From positions 1-24,173 of the IMG/VR virus record IMGVR_UViG_3300032245_000335: DNA of 24,173 nt; one strand, given 5' to 3'. Positions 1 to 6,316 of this stretch are shown here, one piece after another. Made by a program: the position numbers and the translations under genes. The first letter of the stretch is position 1, and every line of letters begins with the position of its first letter. The DNA is from a virus. The notes under the pieces are model-generated. The model made no database searches. It was not told the DNA's origin and was given only the letters and a program-made list of their open reading frames with translations.

Positions 1-490
1 ATTGTATTTCCAATGCTGGATTAAACAATACCATTAATTGTTCTAGTAATTGTAATTTTTGTTTAGTATTTGATGTCCAGATATCTAATTTAAGTTCTAT
101 AGTATACGGAACAGGCATCATACGTTCAATAGTAAAGGCATTACCTTGACGATTTTCATACTCCATGGTTGTTTCATTATAAGCACGTTCACGTATTTGC
201 ATCTTACCTACAAAATTAGGTTCTTGTACACGGTCACGATCATAACTAATACCATTGATATAAACAGTCATAGCTGGTACTGGTGGCAAACTATTACCAG
301 CACTGTTATTCTGTATGATACTGGCTACTTGTCGACTGCCATCACCCCAGTAAACAGGCACACGTTGTAGAGTAGTGTGCCCAGCGCGATCTGCGCCAAA
401 CTCAACATTAAAACCTGAAACCATGCGAATAAACTGTGCTAGGAATCGTTCTATCTGAGCATCATAAAAAAATTGTTGATTAGCTGCCAT
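1..490 (-). CDS. gp15: Tail sheath stabiliser / tail completion protein gp15 (3' end cut by window)
   Basis: Reading the minus strand from the ATG at 490-488 gives an uninterrupted 163-codon N-terminal part that starts MAANQQFFYDAQIERFLAQF and continues past the left edge. Marked features are the FYDAQIERFLAQFIRM helix, YWGDGSRQVASIIQNN, YDRDRVQEPNFVGKM, QGNAFTIERMMPVPYT and LDIWTSNTKQKLQLLEQL. These match, from memory, the conserved N-terminal half of T4-like gp15 of marine myophages. In T4, gp15 forms the hexameric ring that caps the finished tail and joins the sheath end to the neck. The start codon shares its A with the TAA stop of gp14 (TAATG), so the two are probably translationally coupled, and the T4 order 14-15 is kept. 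T4 gp15 is about 270 residues, so roughly 100 residues should lie outside the window. Confidence 0.9.
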   Translation of the reverse strand, partial: MAANQQFFYDAQIERFLAQFIRMVSGFNVEFGADRAGHTTLQRVPVYWGDGSRQVASIIQNNSAGNSLPPVPAMTVYINGISYDRDRVQEPNFVGKMQIRERAYNETTMEYENRQGNAFTIERMMPVPYTIELKLDIWTSNTKQKLQLLEQLMVLFNPALEIQ

Positions 491-1860
491 TATAAGTTAT
501 CCGCTGTTGGTCGTAGTGCTTGGCTTAGGCTTTGACGTTCATTGATTGCGTGTCTGTAGATGGTGTATTCTAATAGATCGCCTACTGCCATTACCGTACT
601 GATTGTAAATGATACATTACCTAGTGTATTGCCCATAGTATTAGGAATAATTAAACTATTGACTTTAGTTTTAACACCATATGTGCTGACATAATGAGTT
701 TTAGTGACCACTGTTGAAACATTACCAGTAGCAACATTGCCTAGTGTAAATGATAAGGTTGCTGAGTTGGCGCTTGGAGTATATGGACTTGATATTTTAA
801 TACCATCCCAAACTACAGCATTACTATAGAATTTATTAGTGTCATTGACAAAGCCACTGCGTTGGGTAGTGTTTTGTGCTCCTGGTGTTAGACTAGTTCT
901 CACGGCATCCTCAATCTTGATCCAACGACGGCCATCATAACGGAATAGACGATTGGGTACATAATCTAAACGTAGATAGTAATCACCTGTTGAAGGTGAA
1001 TGTGGGAATGTAATGCCTGCGGATACTGCACCTCCATTAGGTGGTAAACCATCGCCTGTTAAATATCCTTCTACTTTTTGGCTAGAAGTAATAGAAACAT
1101 TAGGTTGAGTATTGGCATCCACAGGTAAAGTATAGATAGCACTAGTATCATATCCAGATTCTGGAACGTCTTCTTCAGCACGTGTGACAATAGCATCATT
1201 AATATCAATGTATTTGTTGTAGGTACTTAGTACGTCTGCTATTGAGCTAGTAGTACCATCACCAGCAGCAATATTATTAATAATATCTTTGTATTCTTGA
1301 CTGTCTACTAGCGGTTGTAGTTTAACACGCCATAGGTGTGGATACCAAGTAGCACTAAACCCTTCTGCCGCACGTGTAGCATCCATGACTACATAATAAC
1401 GTTTAAGAGCAACAGGGATAGTGTCATCTAAAGGATAAAAATCTTTAAGTATTGGTAGTTCTATTACATCACCTATCATGATCTTACGACCAATAGTGTC
1501 AACCATGTCATTTAAATGGAATACAGCAAACATGGTGTCACCAGTTAAGAATAGGCCAAACTGTGTTAGGTCAAAATCATTATCGTTGATACGGAAGATA
1601 CTGCGCATAGTATAGACGCTGGTATCGTACTTGCGATCACGGTTTTCTAAAAATAGTAGATCTTGAATACCAGTTACACCTGTGCTGAGTGTTGAACTAG
1701 TACCAGGTTCGGTATTACTGACGAACGGTTGATTTATGGGCCCTAGATATTTGTGTAGATGAATATCAACACCACCAACCGTAAACATTTCTGAAATACG
1801 GCGATCTGTAAACTTGTAATCGTTGCCCTTGGTTGGACGGTATAAACTTAGACGTGGCAT
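490..1860 (-). CDS. gp14: Neck protein gp14, enlarged by an inserted domain
   Basis: A 456-aa protein, against about 256 aa for T4 gp14. gp14 and gp13 form the head-to-tail neck. Support comes from its place just before gp15 and from segments I associate with marine T4-like gp14: an N-terminal beta domain with GGVDIHLHKYLG (29-40), the region YDTSVYTMRSIFR to WRVKLQPLVDSQEY (78-190), and TGDYYLRLDYVPNRLFRYDG then RRWIKIED (291-318) followed by RTSLTPG. The usual ending ERQSLSQALRPTADN is present at 441-455. Between GFVND (336-340) and that ending lie about 100 residues rich in Ser, Thr and Val, not expected in the family and probably an inserted beta domain. A late-type GATAAATA box stands 21 nt before the ATG, with an AGGA ribosome binding site between. 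The gene faces away from the small genes to its right. Confidence 0.8.
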   Translation of the reverse strand: MPRLSLYRPTKGNDYKFTDRRISEMFTVGGVDIHLHKYLGPINQPFVSNTEPGTSSTLSTGVTGIQDLLFLENRDRKYDTSVYTMRSIFRINDNDFDLTQFGLFLTGDTMFAVFHLNDMVDTIGRKIMIGDVIELPILKDFYPLDDTIPVALKRYYVVMDATRAAEGFSATWYPHLWRVKLQPLVDSQEYKDIINNIAAGDGTTSSIADVLSTYNKYIDINDAIVTRAEEDVPESGYDTSAIYTLPVDANTQPNVSITSSQKVEGYLTGDGLPPNGGAVSAGITFPHSPSTGDYYLRLDYVPNRLFRYDGRRWIKIEDAVRTSLTPGAQNTTQRSGFVNDTNKFYSNAVVWDGIKISSPYTPSANSATLSFTLGNVATGNVSTVVTKTHYVSTYGVKTKVNSLIIPNTMGNTLGNVSFTISTVMAVGDLLEYTIYRHAINERQSLSQALRPTADNL

Positions 1861-1881
1861 TAACTAATCCTAATTATCTAG

Positions 1882-1889
1882 TATTTATC
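1882..1889 (-). promoter_or_regulatory. T4-type late promoter box before gp14
   Basis: On the minus strand the sequence reads GATAAATACTAG. It matches the T4 late consensus TATAAATA except at the first base. It ends 21 nt before the gp14 ATG, and AGGA follows at the right distance for ribosome binding. In T4, such boxes are recognised by the phage sigma factor gp55 with the sliding clamp as activator. Confidence 0.7.
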
Positions 1890-1893
1890 GCCA

Positions 1894-1922
1894 TTGACAA
1901 ACCAACCAAAATGTGTTACACT
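1894..1922 (+). promoter_or_regulatory. Sigma70-type promoter P1
   Basis: TTGACA at 1894-1899 and TACACT at 1917-1922 are separated by 17 nt. The -10 assignment is supported by alignment with P2 at 2191: both share AACCAAAAT(G/C)TG starting four bases after the -35 box. Transcription would start near 1928-1930, that is, at the ATG of the next gene. A better -10 match, TATAAT at 1922-1927, would give a 22-nt spacer, which is too long. Confidence 0.55.
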
Positions 1923-1927
1923 ATAAT

Positions 1928-2194
1928 ATGGCTGAAATTACTACAAGTTTAGATTGGGACAGAGTTTCTATAGAATTAGAAAATAGTGCTAAACGCCTAG
2001 GACGTTATAGCCCAGAAATGCTACGGATCAGCAGTAACATTGGTGCTATGGTTAAGGAATTGGGCAAAGAAGAAATAACCTGCCGTAGACATGGCCGTCA
2101 AACACGCCAACATAAAGAATTATTGGATAAAATCAACCAAGAAATAGCCAATTTTGAAATGTATTTGACGTTTGGTACACTATTAAGTGGTTGA
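1928..2194 (+). CDS. Small hypothetical protein (88 aa), possibly leaderless
   Basis: I do not recognise this protein. It begins MAEITTSLDWDRVSIELENS and is rich in charged residues, with a probable helical character throughout (DRVSIELENSAKRLGRY, then ITCRRHGRQTRQHKELLDKI, then INQEIANFEMYL). It has no membrane segment and a single cysteine. The ATG at 1928 is preferred over an in-frame GTG at 1913 because the GTG lies inside the likely promoter. No ribosome binding site precedes 1928 and the predicted transcription start falls at the ATG, so the mRNA may be leaderless. An in-frame ATG at 2018 is another possible start. It is the first gene of a run of short genes behind sigma70-type promoters, a setting typical of early or middle T4-like phage genes. 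Its role is unknown. Confidence 0.6.
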   Translation: MAEITTSLDWDRVSIELENSAKRLGRYSPEMLRISSNIGAMVKELGKEEITCRRHGRQTRQHKELLDKINQEIANFEMYLTFGTLLSG

Positions 2195-2219
2195 CATTTT
2201 AACCAAAATCTGCTATAAT
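2191..2219 (+). promoter_or_regulatory. Consensus sigma70 promoter P2
   Basis: TTGACA at 2191-2196, a 17-nt spacer and TATAAT at 2214-2219 form a perfect consensus promoter. It begins inside the last codons of the preceding gene and drives the small-gene operon from 2243. The spacer contains AACCAAAATCTG (2201-2212), nearly identical to that of P1 and in the same register. Confidence 0.85.
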
Positions 2220-2242
2220 ACACACAATAAAGGAGCGGTTAA

Positions 2243-2464
2243 ATGAACAATTTTATTGGTAAATTATTAAACAGTTCTGGTACGCTGGCAATTTTAAGTT
2301 TGGTAGCATTGGGTATTTGGGCTAGCAATTTAGATACTAAAATTGCGGCACCTAAAAAAGTTCAAGGTCGGCCTATAGAAGAAATCATCAAAGGCAGTCC
2401 AACTGATGTTAAAGATGAACCTTGGGACAAAGATTTTAAATCTAATATTGAGGTAGTAAAATGA
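2243..2464 (+). CDS. Small single-pass membrane protein (73 aa)
   Basis: This gene begins 23 nt after the perfect promoter P2 and has a strong ribosome binding site, AAAGGAG, ending 9 nt before the ATG. The product starts MNNFIGKLLNSSGTLAILSL. Residues about 13-30 form one hydrophobic segment (GTLAILSLVALGIWASNL), followed by a hydrophilic tail of about 43 residues with many charges (EEIIKGSPTDVKDEPWDKDF). This looks like an N-terminally anchored inner-membrane protein or a signal-anchor peptide. No lipobox cysteine is seen, so it is not a lipoprotein. I do not recognise the family. Small membrane proteins of this kind are common among early T4-like genes. The stop codon overlaps the next start (ATGA), so the two are probably translated together. 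Confidence 0.7.
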   Translation: MNNFIGKLLNSSGTLAILSLVALGIWASNLDTKIAAPKKVQGRPIEEIIKGSPTDVKDEPWDKDFKSNIEVVK

Positions 2465-2646
2465 ACTATCAATGGAATTACAAGTTTACCTATCCACATA
2501 AACCTGAAAGCAAGTACGAACGCTTGTTCCACGCACAGAAGATACTTGAACTAAGCAGGCACATCATGTTGTTAGATACAGTAGAGCCTGTGGAAGATTT
2601 GACTCTAGCGAATAAATATCTCAATAAGTTTAGATTGGAGAAGTAA
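2461..2646 (+). CDS. Small hypothetical protein (61 aa)
   Basis: The start overlaps the previous stop as ATGA, which argues for coupled translation and for a real gene. The 61-aa product begins MNYQWNYKFTYPHKPESKYE and continues with a likely helical part (RLFHAQKILELSRHIMLLDT) and a basic end (YLNKFRLEK). It has no cysteines and no clear membrane segment. I do not recognise it. Confidence 0.6.
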   Translation: MNYQWNYKFTYPHKPESKYERLFHAQKILELSRHIMLLDTVEPVEDLTLANKYLNKFRLEK

Positions 2647-2647
2647 T

Positions 2648-2872
2648 ATGGGTACACCTGTTTATATGGAAATTGAAGAAGCCTACAGTATTGTTCAGTT
2701 CCACGGTAATGAATACGGACACAGCAATCTTTGGGGTGCTCTAAACAGCATGGAAGAAAATTGGGACGATCTAGATAACATGGAACGTGCGGCCTACAAG
2801 CAGGTCAAACGTGAACTTGAAAAAGAACTCCGTGCAGTTCGTATTTTGGAAGATGACGGCCAAATTGACTAG
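2648..2872 (+). CDS. Small acidic hypothetical protein (74 aa)
   Basis: The start lies one base after the previous stop codon, with GGAGAAG just upstream as ribosome binding site. The product begins MGTPVYMEIEEAYSIVQFHG and is strongly acidic, with a predicted long helix in its second half (NMERAAYKQVKRELEKELRAV). No catalytic motif can be seen. Its end overlaps the next gene in another frame. It is a member of the early-type operon from P2; its function is unknown. Confidence 0.6.
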   Translation: MGTPVYMEIEEAYSIVQFHGNEYGHSNLWGALNSMEENWDDLDNMERAAYKQVKRELEKELRAVRILEDDGQID

Positions 2873-3065
2873 CGCAGAAGCACATCAACAGGAACTTGAA
2901 CACCAGCAATGGTTAGAAGAAAATCATCGGTGTTCGATATGTAGTTGCGATTATACATCAGACGAAGGCGGAATCGAAGGCTATATTGGTATACTACCAG
3001 CTAGTTTTTGCCCAACTTGTCTAAGTGGTGTAATTGATATGGTTGAACAGTTGACATCTGAATAA
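2853..3065 (+). CDS. Small zinc-binding-type protein (70 aa)
   Basis: The likely start is the ATG at 2853, which overlaps the end of the preceding gene by 20 bases; an upstream in-frame ATG at 2787 would make a much longer overlap. The product has a helical N-terminus (AEAHQQELEHQQWLEENH), then CSICSC at about 27-32 and CPTC at about 54-57, separated by EGGIEGYIGILPASF. Two Cys pairs at this distance suggest one zinc ion in a ribbon or treble-clef fold. I have an impression of similar short CxxCxC...CPTC proteins in marine T4-like phages, but cannot name a function. The next promoter (3051) starts within the last codons of this gene. Confidence 0.6.
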   Translation: MTAKLTSAEAHQQELEHQQWLEENHRCSICSCDYTSDEGGIEGYIGILPASFCPTCLSGVIDMVEQLTSE

Positions 3066-3078
3066 TACTCTGTATAAT
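3051..3078 (+). promoter_or_regulatory. Sigma70-type promoter P3
   Basis: TTGACA (3051-3056), a 16-nt spacer and TATAAT (3073-3078) make two perfect hexamers. It lies 25 nt before the ATG at 3103, which has TAAGGAA as ribosome binding site. This points to early or middle expression by host RNA polymerase. Confidence 0.8.
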
Positions 3079-3102
3079 AAACATATTAACTAAGGAACTG
3101 GT

Positions 3103-4289
3103 ATGGCAATCAAGATTGATGGTATGAAAAAGAAAGCTAAAGTCAGCAATATCAATTTTAGCGATGAAAATATACAGGCAGTGAACCAATTTGGGACTAT
3201 GACCGTGCATTAACTTTTTCAGATGAAGAATTTGACCACCACTTGCGTAAAAGTTTTGCCTACTACAATTACTATTACGGTCCTAAAGATCTAAAGAAAT
3301 ATGTTGTGGCTTGGCTACGTCAACACGAAGGCGATAAAGGTGTACACAAACTAGATAAAGCCACTATCGATCGCTATCAACGATCAGCGGATGCCTTAAC
3401 ACCATTTACGGTCTGCGCACTGGTTAAAGCACATGATCGAGGTATGCCATTGCGTGATAAACACGTTGAATATATTCTCGATGCCGTTAAACGTGTTTTA
3501 CTATTAAAGTTAGATGAAGAAGAAACAGAAGTAAAGAAGGACGTTAAACCCGCAGTTCAAGTGCCAACTATCCAGGACCGCATGAATGAAGTAGCCAAGA
3601 AACATATCTTGTACTTTGAAATCTTAGAAGATGGATTGTTTGCTGGCGAGACTGTAGATCCTAAGGCCTATGAATATCTAACAAAGAATAACGTACCACA
3701 GGCATTGATTGGCAAGATATCAGCAGTGTTCGAACCACGCTATGCTGAACTTAAAGAAGCACGCAAAGGTGAAGACGAGCAACTTAAAGAAGGATATAGT
3801 CACTACAAAGCCGCAGACTATAAACGCTGTGAAGCATTCTATGAAAAACTATTTGCTGATTTAACCGCCTACAACCAGACTAAAAAGGCTACTAAGAAAG
3901 CTGCAGTCCGTAAGCCACCACAAAAAGAAAAACTAGTTAAGAATTTAAAATATCTCAAACAAGACACAGCTACTAAGTTAGTATCAGTTAATCCTGTAGA
4001 CATTGTTGGTGCTGAAGTGCTATGGGTTTATAATGTTAAAAATCGTAAGATTGGCAAATATGTAGCTGAAGATCAAGGTGGCGCATTGGGCGTTAAAGGC
4101 ACTACGATTACAGGCTACGACGCTAACAAGAGCACACAAAAAACTCTGCGTAAGCCAGACGAACAACTTAAACAATTCCTAACCAGCAGTAAAGTTGAGT
4201 TACGCAAGTATCTTGAAAATATCAAGACTACTGAGATCAAGCTCAACGGCCGTATCAACGCAGATACCATATTACTTAAAGTTCAATAA
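3103..4289 (+). CDS. Conserved T4-like phage protein of unknown function, apparent -1 frameshift near 3168
   Basis: Behind promoter P3 and a good ribosome binding site, an ATG at 3103 opens a frame reading MAIKIDGMKKKAKVSNINFS then DEN; it ends after 36 codons at 3211. The frame one base back is open from 3168 to 4289 and reads KYTGSEPIWDYDRALTFSDE then EFDHHLRKSFAYYNYYYG. This continues smoothly with the large reading frame, whose own first candidate start is a TTG at 3243 with no binding site. Joined, the protein would be about 395 aa. Its parts, including HHLRKSFAYYNYYYGPKDLKKYV and the C-terminal GRINADTILL, fit a family I recall from marine T4-like phages; its role is unknown. The middle (about residues 205-270) is Lys-rich and probably helical. 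The break could be a real one-base loss in an A run, an assembly error, or recoding. Confidence 0.7.
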
Positions 4290-4317
4290 TCCCCCTCAAG
4301 GTAGCGCAAAGGCAAAG

Positions 4318-4357
4318 TTATCCTGTTGTTGAATATAAATACACAATAACAGGATAA
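4318..4357 (+). promoter_or_regulatory. Inverted repeat enclosing the late promoter and gp13 ribosome binding site
   Basis: TTATCCTGTT (4318-4327) and AACAGGATAA (4348-4357) are exact reverse complements. Including a G-U pair and three more pairs, the stem reaches 14 pairs (4318-4331 with 4344-4357), leaving a 12-nt loop. The loop carries the late promoter TATAAATA (4334-4341). The right arm carries AGGA (4351-4354), the ribosome binding site of gp13. A transcript arriving from upstream could fold and hide this site; one started at the late promoter would lack the left arm. Confidence 0.75.
4334..4341 (+). promoter_or_regulatory. T4-type late promoter of gp13
   Basis: TATAAATA is an exact match to the T4 late promoter consensus and lies 21 nt before the ATG of gp13, inside the loop of the inverted repeat. 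Confidence 0.85.
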
Positions 4358-4362
4358 TTTAA

Positions 4363-5556
4363 ATGTCTGAATTACCAGCAAACGTTTCAGCAACCAGCGA
4401 TTTAACAGCGACCTTAAGTTTACCAACGGAGTCACTGTATAACAGTTATACAGGCACAGGCGCTGGACATATCGCTTTTGATGCTAATCTACAAGCACAA
4501 CTAGACTCAGTAAACTCATTGAAGAATGATATCACTGACTATATTCGCTTAAGACTAGGTGATCAAATCATCGATGTAGAAGCAGATAAAGAACACTACG
4601 AAATGGGTATTAAACAGGCACTGATCCGCTATCGTCAAAAGAGCTCGAACGCACAAGAAGAAAGTTATGCGTTTTTAGATCTATATCCAGAAACACAAGA
4701 ATACATACTGCCTAGCTATATTACAGATGTTCGTCAGATTTTCCGTCGTGGTATTGGTAGCGTTACAGGTACTACAGCCAGTCAATTTGAACCATTTAGT
4801 TCAGGTTATTTGAACACCTATATGCTAGTAGCAGGACGTGTTGGCGGGCTTACTAACTATGAACTATTTGTAGACTATCAAAAACTAGCTATGAAGATGT
4901 TTGGTGGGTTTATGAACTTTACTTGGAATAAAGTTACTAAGAAACTGACACTAGTTCGTAAGATGCCAAATCAAGGTTCTGGCGCAACTGTAAGACTAAA
5001 AAGTATGTCATCTACTGGTACAGCACCAGGAAGTACAGTTACTTTCCAAATATCACAAGGAAATCCTTGGACAGGGGTAGCTGTAGGTGGCAAAGTAACT
5101 ATTACAGGGTGTACTGTATCTGGGTACAACGGAACCTATACTGTTACCAGTGTAGACGCTACTCATCAAATATTTACATTCCTTAACACAGCCGCATTAG
5201 GCGCAACTGTTGTAGATGGAATGGCATTATCATCAACTCTTGTTAGTAGTCCTACCTCAGGAGACAGTGCTATTACAGAAACAGTATTGCTATGGTGCTA
5301 TAACTATAAACCAGATATCATGTTGTTAAACGATCCGCAGGTATTTCCATGGATACAGGACTATGCCTATGCTCTAGTCCTAATCAGTATAGGTAATGCC
5401 CGCGAAAAGTTTGCTTCTATTGCAGGTCCACAAGGTGGTAGTAGCTTAAACGGTGCTGTCCTCAAACAAGAAGGCCAAGAGCTATTAAAAGAACTTGATG
5501 AACAGATCAAGAACTTTGTTGATGGTGGTCAACCATTAACTTGGGTAACTGGCTAA
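4363..5556 (+). CDS. gp13: Neck protein gp13 with an inserted beta domain
   Basis: gp13 joins the filled head to the tail together with gp14. The 397-aa protein shows the family pattern I recall from T4-like phages: DYIRLRLGDQIIDVEADKEHYE (59-80), ALIRYRQKSSNAQEESYAF (86-104), YILPSYITDVRQIFRRGIGS (114-133), YLNTYMLVAGRVGGLTNYEL (149-168), MFGGFMNFTWNKVTKKLTLVRK (179-200), and near the end NAREKFASIAGPQGGSSLNG (345-364). Residues about 203-305 are extra: a Thr/Ser/Gly/Val-rich stretch with VTITGCTVSGYNGTYTVTSV, a pattern seen in many phage tail and fibre beta domains. The family sequence resumes at ETVLLWCYNYKP. The ATG has an AGGA site 8 nt upstream. In T4, genes 13 and 14 are adjacent; here gp14 lies 2.5 kb away on the other strand. 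Confidence 0.88.
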   Translation: MSELPANVSATSDLTATLSLPTESLYNSYTGTGAGHIAFDANLQAQLDSVNSLKNDITDYIRLRLGDQIIDVEADKEHYEMGIKQALIRYRQKSSNAQEESYAFLDLYPETQEYILPSYITDVRQIFRRGIGSVTGTTASQFEPFSSGYLNTYMLVAGRVGGLTNYELFVDYQKLAMKMFGGFMNFTWNKVTKKLTLVRKMPNQGSGATVRLKSMSSTGTAPGSTVTFQISQGNPWTGVAVGGKVTITGCTVSGYNGTYTVTSVDATHQIFTFLNTAALGATVVDGMALSSTLVSSPTSGDSAITETVLLWCYNYKPDIMLLNDPQVFPWIQDYAYALVLISIGNAREKFASIAGPQGGSSLNGAVLKQEGQELLKELDEQIKNFVDGGQPLTWVTG

Positions 5557-5563
5557 AAATCTC

Positions 5564-5604
5564 TAGACTTTCGTTTTCAACTATCATACAATATTAGTAT
5601 TGTA
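5564..5604 (+). promoter_or_regulatory. Sigma70-type promoter with a palindrome over the -10 box
   Basis: TAGACT (5564-5569), 17 nt, and TACAAT (5587-5592) resemble a sigma70 promoter (four and five of six matches). TACAATA (5587-5593) and TATTGTA (5598-5604) form an exact 7-bp inverted repeat with loop TTAG, covering the -10 box and ending just before the AAGGAG binding site. It could be an operator or a short hairpin in the leader. Confidence 0.55.
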
Positions 5605-5614
5605 AGGAGAATCT

Positions 5615-6316
5615 ATGTCACAAATCATTGGTATTGTGGGCTTTATTGGTTCCGGTAAAGACACTGTTGCAGACTATCTGGTTAATTTTCATGGTTACAA
5701 AAGAGAAAGCTTCGCTAACAGCTTAAAAGATGCTGTAAGTGTAGTGTTTGGATGGGATCGTGAACTGCTAGAAGGCCGTACTAAAGAAAGCCGCGAATGG
5801 CGTGAAACACGAGATGAATGGTGGAGTAAACGGCTTAAACGAGACATAACTCCTAGATGGGTCCTACAGTACTGGGGAACTGAAGTAGTGCGTAAAGGCT
5901 TTCACGATGACATGTGGGTAGCCAGTTTAGAACATCGCTTACTTAACAGCCAAAACGATATTGTTATTACAGACTGTCGTTTTCCTAACGAAATTAAAGC
6001 TATCCGCAACGCTGGTGGGCGTGTTATTCGTATTAAACGTGGCCCAGAACCTGAATGGTACGATGCAGCTAAAAGTGTAAACCGAGGCCCTAGTCGTAAT
6101 ATGTCGTGGGCTCTAAGCAAACAAAAAATGGAAAAACTAGGAGTCCATGCTAGTGAAACTGCTTGGGTAGGATCTAAGTTTGACGCAGTGTTAAACAATG
6201 ATGGTACGTTGGACGAACTGTACAGTCAAGTTGAACGCGAAATTACTAATAATCAGGCACAAGATCGCCTTGACGCCATCCTAAACCCTCTCGGGCAATT
6301 TCATATTGACAGTTAG
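5615..6316 (+). CDS. gp1: Deoxynucleoside monophosphate kinase (T4 gp1 type)
   Basis: A 233-aa protein, close to the 241 aa of T4 gp1, which phosphorylates dNMPs to dNDPs with ATP in the cytoplasm to supply phage DNA synthesis. The N-terminus has a P-loop, GFIGSGKDT (9-17), followed by VADYLVNFHGYKRESFANSL, the arrangement of this kinase family. Further marks are VLQYWGTEVVRKGFHDDMWV (83-102), a likely substrate-binding part, and DIVITDCRFPNEIKAIRNAG (114-133), which resembles the conserved DxRFxxE segment of gp1-type kinases. It has its own sigma70-type promoter and an AAGGAG site, so it is probably expressed before the late genes, as fits a nucleotide-metabolism enzyme set among late genes. 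Its last 71 bases overlap the opposite-strand gene at 6246. The exact substrate range cannot be read from the sequence. Confidence 0.88.
   Translation: MSQIIGIVGFIGSGKDTVADYLVNFHGYKRESFANSLKDAVSVVFGWDRELLEGRTKESREWRETRDEWWSKRLKRDITPRWVLQYWGTEVVRKGFHDDMWVASLEHRLLNSQNDIVITDCRFPNEIKAIRNAGGRVIRIKRGPEPEWYDAAKSVNRGPSRNMSWALSKQKMEKLGVHASETAWVGSKFDAVLNNDGTLDELYSQVEREITNNQAQDRLDAILNPLGQFHIDS

Noticed and set aside
146-370. 74-aa plus-strand frame rich in Thr, Ile and Tyr
   Set aside because: Antisense to gp15, whose reading frame is clear and matches a known family.
1913-1927. GTG start giving five extra residues to the first small gene
   Set aside because: The GTG falls inside the probable promoter, upstream of the transcription start.
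3160-3175. Programmed -1 frameshift with a slippery heptamer
   Set aside because: GATGAAAATAT does not fit X-XXY-YYZ in the needed frame, so I keep the event as an indel, an assembly error or an unknown type of recoding.
3001-3210. 69-aa minus-strand frame
   Set aside because: It crosses the P3 promoter and the start of a well-supported plus-strand gene, and has no family resemblance.
3243-3245. TTG as the true start of the large conserved protein
   Set aside because: No ribosome binding site. Codons before it in the same frame encode family-like sequence, so the protein should begin further upstream.
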